34,772 bases of DNA from Prochloron sp. SulCav_FS08_3_32_3330 (GCA_020721205.1 DYNF01000042.1:1-34772); one strand, 5' to 3'. Positions 16,831-25,345 are shown, counted from the stretch's first letter. Notes: a model not told the origin generated them from the letters alone. A program made the numbers and translations.

Positions 16831-17601
16831 ATGGCTAATCAAAATCATTTAGAAAACTTAAAAAAAGGGGCTGTTAATTGGATTTCATGGCGAAAAAATA
16901 GCTCTGAAAAACTGGATTTAAGTTCAATTAATTTAGAAGGTTTTAATTTAAGAGGATTTGATTTAAGTGAGGGAAATTTAAAACAAATTAATCTTTCTCA
17001 TGCTAAACTTATTCAAAGTAATTTAACTAATTCTGATTTAAGTAATGCTATTTTAATTAAGGCTCAATTAATAGATGCTAATTTAACTAATGCTCAATTT
17101 ATTAATAGTAATTTACAAAATGTTAATTTTGCCGGGGCTAATTTAGAAAAAGCGAATTTTATTGGTGCAAATTTAGCTTTTTCTAATTTTCAAGACGCAA
17201 ATTTAACCGATGTAAATTTAATTGGTACATCCTTAAGACAAGCTAATTTTAAAAGGGTTAATTTAGCAAAAATTAAGTTAATTCGTAGTAATTTAAGTGA
17301 GGCAAATTTAATCGAAACTAATTTAATTGAAGCGGATTTAACGGGGGCAAATTTAAACGAAACTGATTTAATGGGGGCTTATTTATATCAAACAATTTTC
17401 CATAAAGCTAATTTAATTAATGCTCATTTATGTAAAGCTTATTTATATGGTGCTGATTTAAGTTATGTTAATTTAACTAATGCTGATTTAAGATATACTA
17501 ATTTAACAAATGCCAACTTAAGTTATGCTAATTTAAAAGGGACAAAATTAAGGGGTGCAATTTTAACCAATACTAATTTAAAAGGGACAATTTTAGCATA
17601 A
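16831..17601 (+). CDS. Pentapeptide-repeat protein
   Basis: A 256-residue protein. After a 25-residue lead, nearly the whole length is A(N/D)LxX pentapeptides (for example ANLTNAQFINSNLQNVNFAG), about 40 units, giving a right-handed quadrilateral beta-helix. No signal peptide, membrane segment or added domain is seen. Such proteins are abundant in cyanobacteria and mostly of unknown function. It starts 46 bp after ccmP on the same strand, so co-transcription is possible, but a carboxysome role is not supported by the sequence. Confidence 0.9.
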   Translation: MANQNHLENLKKGAVNWISWRKNSSEKLDLSSINLEGFNLRGFDLSEGNLKQINLSHAKLIQSNLTNSDLSNAILIKAQLIDANLTNAQFINSNLQNVNFAGANLEKANFIGANLAFSNFQDANLTDVNLIGTSLRQANFKRVNLAKIKLIRSNLSEANLIETNLIEADLTGANLNETDLMGAYLYQTIFHKANLINAHLCKAYLYGADLSYVNLTNADLRYTNLTNANLSYANLKGTKLRGAILTNTNLKGTILA

Positions 17602-17607
17602 ATGAAG

Positions 17608-17729
17608 GCTCGTTGTTGGGCTTTAGCACTAACAAAATTAAGTCAAAAAGCAACGGGTTAAAACCCGTTGCTACATAAACAAAACCTGCCTACGCAGGTT
17701 AAATGTTTTAAATATTAGTTAATATGTAA
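17608..17729. repeat. Dispersed palindromic element, shortened copy (R4)
   Basis: A decayed outer arm (CGTTGTTGGGCTTTAGCAC) is followed by the hairpins CAACGGGTTAAAACCCGTTG (17651-17670) and AACCTGCCTACGCAGGTT (17683-17700) and an AT-rich half palindrome. It fills the gap between the pentapeptide-repeat gene and the permease gene. Confidence 0.8.
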
Positions 17730-17765
17730 TCAATTTTGTTTAATTCTTAATAATCTATCTTAAAA

Positions 17766-18845
17766 ATGTTTAACCAAAAAATTAGTATTTCTTTATCTAA
17801 TATCGCTTTAATTATTACCACAGGTTTACTAATATTACTGCTGTGGCAATTGAGAAGTTTATTAGTAGTTTTAATGATCTCAATTATCATTGCATCTACT
17901 TTAGTGCCAATCATTGAGAAGGCTGAAAAGTTAAAAGTTCCCCGTTGGTTAGCGGTAATTTTAGTTTATTTAGGTCTAATTTCTGTCTTAGTTGGGGTTG
18001 GTTTAATTATTGGTCCAACGGTAATTTCCCAATTAGAAAAACTTTTAAAAACTCTCCCTGCTTATTTAGCAATTTTACAAGAAATAACTGCTAATTTTGT
18101 CATGAGTTTTGGGATGAATGAACCAACTTTTATTGAACAAATTAATAAGATTTTTGATATTCAAGCTTTAACTGCTTGGTTATTTCGTTCATCTCAAGAA
18201 TTATTAATCCGATCTTATGATGTGACAAGGGGAATTATTGGAGGTATTTTAACGGTAATTTTAGCTGTATTATTATCGGGATATATGTTAGCAGGTTCTG
18301 ATTATTTAATCAATAGTTTGGTTAATCTTTTTCCTCACCCTTTAAATGAAAAATTAAAAGCACAAGTTAAACCAGTTAGTCAAAAAATGGGGGGTTATAT
18401 TCAAGGCAGAATTTTAGTTTCTGCTATTTTAGGTGTTGCTATTACTATCGGTTTAAAATTATTAGGTATTTCTGAACTAGCGTTAGGTTTAGGCGTGATT
18501 GCTGGATTTACTAATTTAATACCCTTTTTTGGTCCTGTTTTAGGCTCTATTCCGGCTTTATTGGTGGCGATCGCTCAAGGAGGTTGGGTCTTCTTTTCTG
18601 TATTATTACTATTTGTAATTATTCAAAATGTAGAAACCTATGTTTTAGATCCTTTATTAGTGGGATCCTCTGTTAAAATCAATCCTTTATATCAACTTTT
18701 AGCGGTATTAGGGGGCGCTCAATTATTGGGTATCTTAGGAGCATTAATTGTACCTCCTTGGATCGCCGGGGCTTCAGTTTTAATCGAAAATCTTTATTTA
18801 CAACCTAAATTATTAGCGGAAAAAACTCAACTATCTAATCATTAA
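17766..18845 (+). CDS. AI-2E family (UPF0118) membrane permease
   Basis: A 359-residue inner-membrane protein with about eight hydrophobic segments. Two N-terminal helices (about 10-60) are followed by a soluble loop (about 85-150) and the conserved block VILAVLLSGYMLAGSD. Next come QGRILVSAILGVAITIGL and the FTNLIPFFGPVLGSIPALL motif, which define the AI-2 exporter-like family. Substrates vary across the family, with Na+/H+ exchange and quorum-signal export both reported; none can be assigned here. The next gene starts three bases after its stop, so the two are co-transcribed. Confidence 0.9.
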   Translation: MFNQKISISLSNIALIITTGLLILLLWQLRSLLVVLMISIIIASTLVPIIEKAEKLKVPRWLAVILVYLGLISVLVGVGLIIGPTVISQLEKLLKTLPAYLAILQEITANFVMSFGMNEPTFIEQINKIFDIQALTAWLFRSSQELLIRSYDVTRGIIGGILTVILAVLLSGYMLAGSDYLINSLVNLFPHPLNEKLKAQVKPVSQKMGGYIQGRILVSAILGVAITIGLKLLGISELALGLGVIAGFTNLIPFFGPVLGSIPALLVAIAQGGWVFFSVLLLFVIIQNVETYVLDPLLVGSSVKINPLYQLLAVLGGAQLLGILGALIVPPWIAGASVLIENLYLQPKLLAEKTQLSNH

Positions 18846-18848
18846 ATT

Positions 18849-19529
18849 ATGTCTAATCTTCTCAAAACTCTTGAAAATCAATTAATTGTTTCCTGTCAAG
18901 CTCCGAAAAATTCTCCCTTATTTGAACCTCAAATTATGACGGCGATCGCCGGGGCTTGTGTGCTTAATGGGGTAAAAACTTTAAGAATTGATACTCCCGA
19001 TCATGTGAGGACTATAAAATCAAAATATCCTGATATTACGATTATTGGCTTATGGAAACAGATGAATTTAGGCTCTGAAGTCTATATTACTCCTCGTTTT
19101 GAAGATGCGATCGCCATAGCAGAGGCGGGGGCTGATCTGATTGCGATTGATGCCACTCGTAGACCTCGCCCTAACGGAGAAACGGTGGAGAACTTAATTA
19201 AGAGGATTCATCAAGAATTAGGTAAATTGGTAATGGCGGATATTGATACCGTTGAAAATGCTTTATTTGCCGAGGAAATGGGTGCAGATTTAGTGGGGAC
19301 AACCCTTTACGGTTATACTTCAGAAACTAAACATTTAAAGCCTCCCGGTTATGAGATCTTATCAAAGTTAGAACATAAATTAAATATTCCCCTAATTTGT
19401 GAGGGAGGAATAGACAATCCTGATATGGCAAAAAAAGCTTTAGAAATGGGGGCTTATGGTGTGGTAGTGGGTACAGCGATCACAGGGATTGATTTAAAAG
19501 TTCAAGCTTTTTTGCAATCCCTAAAGTAG
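18849..19529 (+). CDS. nanE: N-acylmannosamine-6-phosphate 2-epimerase
   Basis: A 226-residue TIM-barrel enzyme that interconverts ManNAc-6-P and GlcNAc-6-P. Family marks are the N-terminal LIVSCQAPKNSPL, IAIDATRRPRPNGETV, VMADIDTVENALFAEEMGADLVGTTLYGYT (in part) and the phosphate-binding ICEGGIDNP followed by GVVVGTAITG. No sialic-acid genes are nearby, so a role in amino-sugar recycling or in making ManNAc for surface glycans is inferred. It is tightly linked to the upstream permease gene. Confidence 0.9.
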   Translation: MSNLLKTLENQLIVSCQAPKNSPLFEPQIMTAIAGACVLNGVKTLRIDTPDHVRTIKSKYPDITIIGLWKQMNLGSEVYITPRFEDAIAIAEAGADLIAIDATRRPRPNGETVENLIKRIHQELGKLVMADIDTVENALFAEEMGADLVGTTLYGYTSETKHLKPPGYEILSKLEHKLNIPLICEGGIDNPDMAKKALEMGAYGVVVGTAITGIDLKVQAFLQSLK

Positions 19530-19622
19530 AGCCTTTTGAAATTTGATGATAAAATTCTTTAATACTCAAAACTAAGTAATTTTCAACTTGTGATCAAAAT
19601 CGTTACAAAGGAAGACTAAACC

Positions 19623-20933
19623 ATGATTCATGATATTTTTATGCCCGCATTAAGTTCTACCATGACAGAAGGTAAAATTGTTTCTTGGGCTAAATCCCCC
19701 GGAGATAAGGTAGAAAAAGGCGAAACGGTAGTCGTGGTAGAGTCTGATAAAGCAGATATGGATGTGGAATCATTCTACGAGGGCTATTTAGCTACGATCT
19801 TAGTGGAAGCGGGTCAAGAAGCTCCTGTCGGTGAGGCGATCGCCCTGATCGCTGAAACTATTGAGGAAATAGAAATTGCGAAACAACAAGTTTCTTCAGT
19901 TTCAGCAACCTCCCCTACCCCTGTTATTACAGCTCCTTCTATTCCCGTGACACAGGACATTTTGCCTGTAATAGAACCGATTTCCGTAGCACTCAGTGGT
20001 GGTAGTAACAGAATCGTAGCTTCCCCTCGGGCGCGGAAGTTAGCTAAACAGTTAGGGATTAACTTAAATACCCTCAGTGGTAGTGGTCCTTACGGCAGAG
20101 TTGTTACGGCGGATGTGGAAAGAGCCGCCGGAAAAGCCCCCACATCTGTGCTTATTTCAACTCCTCCCTCCCCTCCCTCTCCCCTTTCCCCTCCCTCTCC
20201 CCTTTCCCCTCCCTCTCCCCTCTCCCCTCCCTCTCCCCTCTCCCCTTCCTCTCCCCTCTCCGATGAAACAGTACCCTTTAATACTTTACAGAAAGCGGTG
20301 GTACAGAATATGACCGCCAGTTTAACTGCTCCTACTTTCCATGTCGGTTATACCATTACTACTGATGCCCTTGATGCACTTTATCAACAAATTAAGTCGA
20401 AAGGGGTCACTATGACTGCATTATTAGCAAAAGCGGTAGCTATGACTTTACGTCATCATCGGATTATGAATGCTAGTTATACGGATCAAGGTATTGCTTA
20501 TCATAGTGCTTGTAATGTCTCTGTAGCGGTGGCTATGCCGGGAGGAGGTTTGATTACCCCCGTTTTACAAAATGCGGATCGGGTAGATATTTATTCCCTT
20601 TCTCGTAGTTGGAAAGACTTAGTAGATCGCTCAAGATTGAAGCAACTTCAGCCCCAAGAATATAACTCAGGTACTTTTACCCTGTCTAACTTAGGAATGT
20701 ACGGAGTAGATCGTTTTGATGCGATTTTACCCCCCGGACAAGGCGCGATTCTGGCGATCGGGGCTTCTCAACCGCAAGTAGTAGCCACAAAAGAAGGTGC
20801 GATCGCTATTAAACGTCAAATGCAAGTTAATCTAACTTGTGATCACCGAGTTATTTATGGCTCGGATGGGGCTTCTTTCTTACAAGAGTTAGCGGATCTG
20901 ATTGAAAATAATCCTCAATCCCTTGTAATGTAA
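19623..20933 (+). CDS. pdhC: Pyruvate dehydrogenase E2 (dihydrolipoamide acetyltransferase)
   Basis: A 436-residue core subunit of the pyruvate dehydrogenase complex. One lipoyl domain (1-80) carries Lys43 in VESDKADMDVES, and the E3-binding domain is ASPRARKLAKQLGIN (about 134-172). A Pro/Ser linker spans about 180-213, and the acyltransferase domain ends with DHRVIYGSDGA, catalytic His408. The Tyr four residues after this His, where many bacterial E2s have Asp, is shared with cyanobacterial and plastid E2s as I know them. AAGGAAG eight bases before the ATG supports the start. The linker is encoded by a polypyrimidine tandem repeat, and the preceding linker contains a dispersed-repeat-like sequence. 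A terminator follows. Confidence 0.92.
   Translation: MIHDIFMPALSSTMTEGKIVSWAKSPGDKVEKGETVVVVESDKADMDVESFYEGYLATILVEAGQEAPVGEAIALIAETIEEIEIAKQQVSSVSATSPTPVITAPSIPVTQDILPVIEPISVALSGGSNRIVASPRARKLAKQLGINLNTLSGSGPYGRVVTADVERAAGKAPTSVLISTPPSPPSPLSPPSPLSPPSPLSPPSPLSPSSPLSDETVPFNTLQKAVVQNMTASLTAPTFHVGYTITTDALDALYQQIKSKGVTMTALLAKAVAMTLRHHRIMNASYTDQGIAYHSACNVSVAVAMPGGGLITPVLQNADRVDIYSLSRSWKDLVDRSRLKQLQPQEYNSGTFTLSNLGMYGVDRFDAILPPGQGAILAIGASQPQVVATKEGAIAIKRQMQVNLTCDHRVIYGSDGASFLQELADLIENNPQSLVM
19952..19969. repeat. Probable in-frame copy of the TGCCTGT-type repeat in the E2 linker
   Basis: ACAGGACATTTTGCCTGT resembles the ACAGGCATCTTGCCTGT palindrome found at 885 and 4689. It lies in the flexible linker between the lipoyl and E3-binding domains, where extra residues (TQDILPV) should be harmless. 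The match is imperfect. Confidence 0.4.
20161..20261 (+). repeat. 101-nt pure pyrimidine tandem repeat in the E2 gene
   Basis: Every base of the plus strand here is C or T, in units such as CCTCCCTCTCCCCTTTCC (18 bp, six codons). It encodes the PPSPLS-type linker before the catalytic domain. Units are multiples of three, so length changes keep frame. Mirror symmetry of such tracts can favour triplex (H-DNA) structure. Confidence 0.9.
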
Positions 20934-20959
20934 CTAAAAAATCAGAATTAAATCAGAGT

Positions 20960-20988
20960 AAACCAAGTTTCTTAATGAAACTTGGTTT
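20960..20988 (+). terminator. Terminator after the E2 gene
   Basis: Twelve-base arms AAACCAAGTTTC (20960-20971) and GAAACTTGGTTT (20977-20988) with a 5-nt loop, 26 bp after the stop codon. The following U tract is short. Confidence 0.8.
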
Positions 20989-21137
20989 TGACCTTAAAAA
21001 ATTTTCTCAATCATAAATAATCACAAAAAAAAAGAATCTTGCCAAATTTGTTACAAAACTTTATTCATTAACGATATTATTGTAAACTAGCGTTAATAAA
21101 ACGAAACAAAAGTATAACTAAAGGAGTAAAGGTAAAG

Positions 21138-22022
21138 ATGGAGTCGGCTCAAACCGTGCTGAGTGTTCCTAAAGAATATCTAAAAGCCGATGGAGGTTTC
21201 AATCTTAATGTAGGGATGTTTCTCTGCTCATTAACATTGATCTCTTTATCAGTGTGTGGATATTGGCTTTGGGGATGGGCAGACTGGTGCTGTTTTACAG
21301 CAAATGTTCTCGCTTTACATTTAGCAGGGACAGTTATTCATGATGCTTCCCACAATAGCGCCCACAGTAACAAAATTCTCAATGCTATTTTAGGGCATGG
21401 TAGTGCCTTAATGTTAGGCTTTGCTTTTCCTGTGTTTACAAGGGTACATTTACAGCATCACGCCCATGTCAATGATCCCGAAAAGGATCCTGATCATTTT
21501 GTCTCGACGGGAGGACCTTTATGGATGATTGCCGCCCGTTTCTTTTACCATGAAATCTTTTTCTTTCAGCGTCGTTTATGGCGTGATAATGAATTATTAG
21601 AGTGGTTTTTAAGTCGTTTATTTGTGATAACTTTAATTATCGTGAGTTATCAATACGGTTTTATGGAATATATTATGAACTTTTGGTTTGTTCCTGCTTT
21701 AGTCATCGGAATCGCTTTAGGTTTATTTTTTGATTATTTTCCTCACCGTCCTTTTCAAGAGAAATCTCGCTGGAAAAATTCGAGAGTTTATCCTAGTGCT
21801 ATTTTAAACATTTTAATTTTAGGACAAAATTATCATTTAGTTCATCATCTTTTACCCTCTATTCCTTGGTATCGTTATCAAAAAAGTTATTATGTAATGA
21901 AACCTTTATTAGATGAAAAAGGTTGTGATCAATCTTTAGGATTATTAGAAGGTAAAAATTTCTGGACTTTCCTTTATGATTTGCTGTTAGGTATCCGTTT
22001 TCATCGTAAAAAACAGGCATAA
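21138..22022 (+). CDS. crtR: Beta-carotene hydroxylase CrtR
   Basis: A 294-residue membrane di-iron hydroxylase that makes zeaxanthin and hydroxylates myxoxanthophyll precursors. It belongs to the fatty-acid-desaturase-like superfamily, not the CrtZ type. Three His clusters are visible: HDASHNSAH (68-76), HLQHHAH (104-110) and YHLVHH (232-237). Hydrophobic segments lie at about 25-65, 85-100 and 160-200. AAAGGAG lies 12 bases upstream of the ATG, with a second AAAGG at shorter spacing. It is preceded by the E2 terminator, so it likely has its own promoter in 20990-21110. A heptamer array begins directly after the stop. Confidence 0.95.
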   Translation: MESAQTVLSVPKEYLKADGGFNLNVGMFLCSLTLISLSVCGYWLWGWADWCCFTANVLALHLAGTVIHDASHNSAHSNKILNAILGHGSALMLGFAFPVFTRVHLQHHAHVNDPEKDPDHFVSTGGPLWMIAARFFYHEIFFFQRRLWRDNELLEWFLSRLFVITLIIVSYQYGFMEYIMNFWFVPALVIGIALGLFFDYFPHRPFQEKSRWKNSRVYPSAILNILILGQNYHLVHHLLPSIPWYRYQKSYYVMKPLLDEKGCDQSLGLLEGKNFWTFLYDLLLGIRFHRKKQA

Positions 22023-22023
22023 T

Positions 22024-22275
22024 TTGTCCTTTGTCATTTGTCCTTGGTCATTTGTCATTTGTCATTTGTCCTTTGTCATTTGTCCTTTGTCCTTTGTCCT
22101 TTGTCCTTTGTCATTTGTACTTTGTCATTTGTCCTTTGTACTTTGTCATTTGCTAAAAACTAAAAACTAATGACTAATGACTAATGACTAATGACTAATG
22201 ACTAAAAACTAATGACTAATGACTAAAAACTAATGACTAATGACTAAAAACTAATGACAAATGACTAATGACAAT
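22024..22275. repeat. Two heptamer arrays of opposite sense, forming a long imperfect inverted repeat
   Basis: From 22024 to about 22150 the unit is TTTGTCC/TTTGTCA (period 7). From about 22160 to 22275 it is TAATGAC with interruptions ACTAAAA (period 7). GTCATT in the first block is the complement of AATGAC in the second, so the blocks could fold on each other with about one mismatch per unit. It fills the 290-bp gap between crtR and the next gene; no frame is plausible as a protein. Confidence 0.85.
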
Positions 22276-22311
22276 TGTTGAATATCTTTTTTTTATCTAA
22301 TAATTTTTTTC

Positions 22312-23286
22312 ATGAAAAAGTCTTTTTTATCTTTGATAGAAATACCTTTAGCTTTCTCATCATTTTTATTTTACAAATTGATGAAATATTCCATTGGTAT
22401 TCTTTATACAGCATATTTATATTCTAATCAAGATAAATCTCAACAATGGCGAATTTTATCTCAAGAAACCATTGATTCTACCTTAAGTTTACCTGTGTTA
22501 ATGACTAAAGGTCCGAGGTGGAATACCCATGCTATTATTGGCACTTTAGGACCTTTTTCGGTGAAAGAATCTTTAGAAATAGATATTTTATCTCCTTGTC
22601 AATCTGCTCAATCTTGGATCGCTGTTATTTATAGTTTTCCTACTTATAAAACTATTACCAGTATTACTTCAAAAGAATTTGTTAATCAATCTTTATCTCA
22701 ACAAGATAAATGGAAAAATTTAACTCTTGCAAGGGGTAAATATTCTATTGGGATTCGCTATTATAATCGTAAAGAAGCAATTTATTTACCTCAAATTAAA
22801 ATAGATGGAGAAAATTATGTTTCCCCTCAGCCCGTTTCAGCTAATATTAATAATTTTTATTATAATTTAATTAAGAGAAAAAACTTTTTTTATCTCGCTT
22901 TACATTATTATATTTTTACGATTCTTAAATATCGCAAAAGTTTACCCGAAAAATTTGTCCATTCAGAATTTTTACCCGTAGGCGCACCGGATACTCAATT
23001 CATTTATAATTATTTATTAAAAGAAGCTATTTTAGAAATTAAGATTAAACCAGAAATTTTACAGGAATATCATATTTATTTAACGGTTTATGATCGTTGT
23101 AGTTTACCCGTAGAATTTACGGAAATTGAGTTAGAAACTTATACGACAAAATCATCAGTTAGTAACGGTTATTATTTATTAAGGATTCGTCCTAAAATCG
23201 AAACTATTTCGGTAAGTGATCACCCTCAGTTTATTAATCCCGAAATTCAGGATGAAAATACTTTACACCAAAAAGTTATCCTTTAA
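22312..23286 (+). CDS. Conserved-looking cyanobacterial protein of unknown function, possibly DUF6208
   Basis: A 324-residue protein. Residues 8-38 are hydrophobic (LIEIPLAFSSFLFYKL, then ILYTAYLY) and may insert in a membrane. The rest looks like two beta-rich parts joined by a helical stretch (about 175-215). Distinct blocks are GPRWNTHAIIGTLGPF, CQSAQSWIAVIYSFPTY and EFLPVGAPDTQFIYNYL. The overall pattern recalls the cyanobacterial DUF6208 family, but I recall this only loosely. The start codon is ATG with no clear ribosome site. It converges on prs with a shared terminator. No function can be given. Confidence 0.75.
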   Translation: MKKSFLSLIEIPLAFSSFLFYKLMKYSIGILYTAYLYSNQDKSQQWRILSQETIDSTLSLPVLMTKGPRWNTHAIIGTLGPFSVKESLEIDILSPCQSAQSWIAVIYSFPTYKTITSITSKEFVNQSLSQQDKWKNLTLARGKYSIGIRYYNRKEAIYLPQIKIDGENYVSPQPVSANINNFYYNLIKRKNFFYLALHYYIFTILKYRKSLPEKFVHSEFLPVGAPDTQFIYNYLLKEAILEIKIKPEILQEYHIYLTVYDRCSLPVEFTEIELETYTTKSSVSNGYYLLRIRPKIETISVSDHPQFINPEIQDENTLHQKVIL

Positions 23287-23310
23287 TCCCCGCTACCAAA
23301 ATCAACTAAA

Positions 23311-23344
23311 AGAAAACCGACCTCTGAAAGAAGTCGGGTTTTCT
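23311..23344. terminator. Bidirectional terminator between the unknown gene and prs
   Basis: AGAAAACCGACCT and AGTCGGGTTTTCT pair with one bulge around a short loop, with T-rich ends on both strands. It lies midway between the convergent stops at 23286 and 23362. Confidence 0.75.
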
Positions 23345-23361
23345 GAGTTTAAATATAATTA

Positions 23362-24360
23362 TTAACGAAACATAATACTCACAGAGCTATCCTCATGGAT
23401 CCGCCAAATAGTTTCACCCAGTAAGTTAGCCACAGATAAAACTTTTAACTGCTCAAAATGTTGATCTTTAGGAAAAGGAATAGTATTGGTAACAATAACT
23501 TCCTCAAAATCTCCCCCAGATAAACGATCAATCGCCGGACCTGAAAATACAGCATGGGTCGCACAAGCATAAACTTGCCTTGCTCCCTCTTTACGCAATA
23601 ATTTCGCCCCTTCAAGGATAGTTCCTGCCGTATCAATCATATCATCCACTAAAACGGCGGTTTTACCTTTCACATCGCCAATTAAATTCATTACCTCCGC
23701 TACATTATGCGCCTGACGACGTTTATCAATAATGGCTAAAGGAGCATCATTTAATTTTTTAGCGAAAGCCCTCGCTCTAGCAACGCCTCCCACATCGGGA
23801 GAAACTACTACCAGATCTGACAGTTTTTTACTAGCAAGATAATCAAAAATGACAGGAGAGCCGTACACATGATCTAGGGGAATATCAAAATAGCCTTGGA
23901 TTTGGGCGGAATGTAAATCCATTGCGAGAATGCGATCGGCTCCGGCTTCGGTAATCAAATTTGCCACCAATTTTGCTGTAATAGACTCTCTCCCTGCGGT
24001 TTTACGGTCTGCCCTAGCATAACCATAATAGGGAATAACGGCGGTAATTTGACGGGCGGAAGCCCTACGACAAGCATCAATCATGATCAATAATTCCATT
24101 AGATGATCATTGACGGGATAACAACAGGGTTGAATCAGGTAAACGTCGCATCCTCTAATGGATTCTTGAATCTGGATATATAATTCCCCGTCGGCAAATT
24201 GTTTGCGAATCATCGGACCAAGATCCATGCCCAAATATCGGGCAACTTCTTGAGCAAGGGGAATATTGGACGAGCCGGAAAATAGCCGTAAACGGTTACT
24301 TTCAGGAATCGGCGGTAATAGAGACGGTTTTTGTAGTGTTAAAGTAGCAGAAAGACTCAC
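23362..24360 (-). CDS. prs: Ribose-phosphate pyrophosphokinase
   Basis: A 332-residue class I PRPP synthase making 5-phosphoribosyl diphosphate from ribose-5-phosphate and ATP for purines, pyrimidines, NAD, His and Trp. Visible motifs are the metal/ATP segment MDLHSAQIQGYFD, VSPDVGGVARARAFAKKL and the ribose-phosphate loop VLVDDMIDTAGTI. The start is a GTG (24360); the next Met is deep in the first domain. AGAGG lies about 16 bases upstream, a weak ribosome site. The first 20 residues are an extension relative to bacterial enzymes that start at RLFSGSSN, as in other cyanobacteria. Confidence 0.95.
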   Translation of the reverse strand: MSLSATLTLQKPSLLPPIPESNRLRLFSGSSNIPLAQEVARYLGMDLGPMIRKQFADGELYIQIQESIRGCDVYLIQPCCYPVNDHLMELLIMIDACRRASARQITAVIPYYGYARADRKTAGRESITAKLVANLITEAGADRILAMDLHSAQIQGYFDIPLDHVYGSPVIFDYLASKKLSDLVVVSPDVGGVARARAFAKKLNDAPLAIIDKRRQAHNVAEVMNLIGDVKGKTAVLVDDMIDTAGTILEGAKLLRKEGARQVYACATHAVFSGPAIDRLSGGDFEEVIVTNTIPFPKDQHFEQLKVLSVANLLGETIWRIHEDSSVSIMFR

Positions 24361-24511
24361 GATAGTTTTTTTTAACCTCTAAATTCAGGTTAATGTTATG
24401 ATCTAGGTTAATTATAGGTTAACTAGAATTATATTAAAAAAATCACAAAAAAGTTCAAAATGATCAAATTTTTTTATATTTGGTTATTTGTGATTGGTTA
24501 TTCGTTATTTA

Positions 24512-24640
24512 TAAGTAGATGGTCATAAATAAAGTAACAGAAAGAAGATGGTTCGTAGTTGGGCTTCAGCCCTACAGGGGAGGGCTGAAGCCCAACTACG
24601 AACTTTTATATATATGACAATATTTATGACCACCTACTTA
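24512..24640. mobile_element. 129-bp MITE-like element with two nested inverted repeats (copy R8)
   Basis: Outer ends: 24512-24531 begins TAAGTAGATGGTCATA, and 24621-24640 is its reverse complement with one mismatch. Inner arms: 24551-24573 begins GTTCGTAGTTGGGCTTC, and 24581-24603 is its exact reverse complement over 23 bases around a 7-nt loop. No coding frame. The same outer and inner modules recur as half copies at 34663-34713 and 16026-16074, and the inner arm at 135-158. It sits just upstream of bioD and ends 33 bp before its ATG. Confidence 0.85.
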
Positions 24641-24672
24641 ATAATACTTTTTCGTTGAATTTTAAATTAGTT

Positions 24673-25335
24673 ATGAAATCATTATTAATTGCCGGGACAA
24701 ATACGGATGTAGGAAAAACGATTTTAACCGCATCTTTAACCGCTTATTTTCTTAAATATCATAGTCAAAAATCTTTAGCTATTCTAAAATTAATCCAAAC
24801 TGGTATTGGGGATTTTGAGTTTTATTCTAATTTATTTAACTGTCAAATTGTTGTTCCTTTAAGATTTAATGCTCCTTTTGCCCCTCCAATTTCGGCAAAT
24901 TTAGAGGGTAAAACTGTTGATTTAAAACCTGTTTGGCAGGAATTAGTTAAATTACAACAGGAAAAGGATTTAGTTTTAATTGAGGCTTTAGGAGGTTTAG
25001 GTTCTCCCGTAACTGAGGAGTTAACGGTGGCAGATTTAGCGGGAGAATGGCGTTTAGACACGGTTTTAGTGGCTGATGTGCGTTTAGGGGCGATCGCTCA
25101 AATTGTGGCAAATGGGGCTTTAGCACGTCAATCTAAGGTAAAATTAAAGGGAATTATTTTAAATTGTACATCAGAAATTAGTCAAGCAGAATTAGAAAAT
25201 TTAGCACCAAAAAATTTAATTGAAAAATTAACAAATATACCAGTTTTAGGCATAATTCCTCATTTAAAAGATTGTCAAGATTTAGATCAATTAGTGGCTG
25301 TTGCTTCTAATTTAGAGCTTGAAATGTTATTGTAA
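24673..25335 (+). CDS. bioD: Dethiobiotin synthetase
   Basis: A 220-residue ATP-dependent carboxylase of biotin synthesis that closes the ureido ring of 7,8-diaminopelargonate. The N-terminal AGTNTDVGKT is the P-loop, followed by LKLIQTGIG (the KPxxTG region, with L-I for the usual K-P), EALGGLGSPVT and VADVRLGAI. I start at the ATG at 24673; a TTG six codons earlier would add a non-conserved MNFKLV. No other bio gene is adjacent. The repeat element R8 lies directly upstream and probably contains or displaces the promoter. Confidence 0.88.
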   Translation: MKSLLIAGTNTDVGKTILTASLTAYFLKYHSQKSLAILKLIQTGIGDFEFYSNLFNCQIVVPLRFNAPFAPPISANLEGKTVDLKPVWQELVKLQQEKDLVLIEALGGLGSPVTEELTVADLAGEWRLDTVLVADVRLGAIAQIVANGALARQSKVKLKGIILNCTSEISQAELENLAPKNLIEKLTNIPVLGIIPHLKDCQDLDQLVAVASNLELEMLL

Positions 25336-25345
25336 GATGGGCTAT

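Noticed and set aside
17766-19529. Quorum-sensing signal export from the AI-2E family name
   Set aside because: The family transports diverse ions and solutes, and no luxS-like gene is in the window; the name alone is not evidence.
20077-20313. Leu/Pro-rich frame inside the E2 gene
   Set aside because: It is the second frame of the pyrimidine repeat; the E2 frame carries all conserved motifs.
22024-22275. Possible CRISPR array
   Set aside because: The repeats are contiguous 7-bp units with no spacers of constant length and no cas genes nearby.
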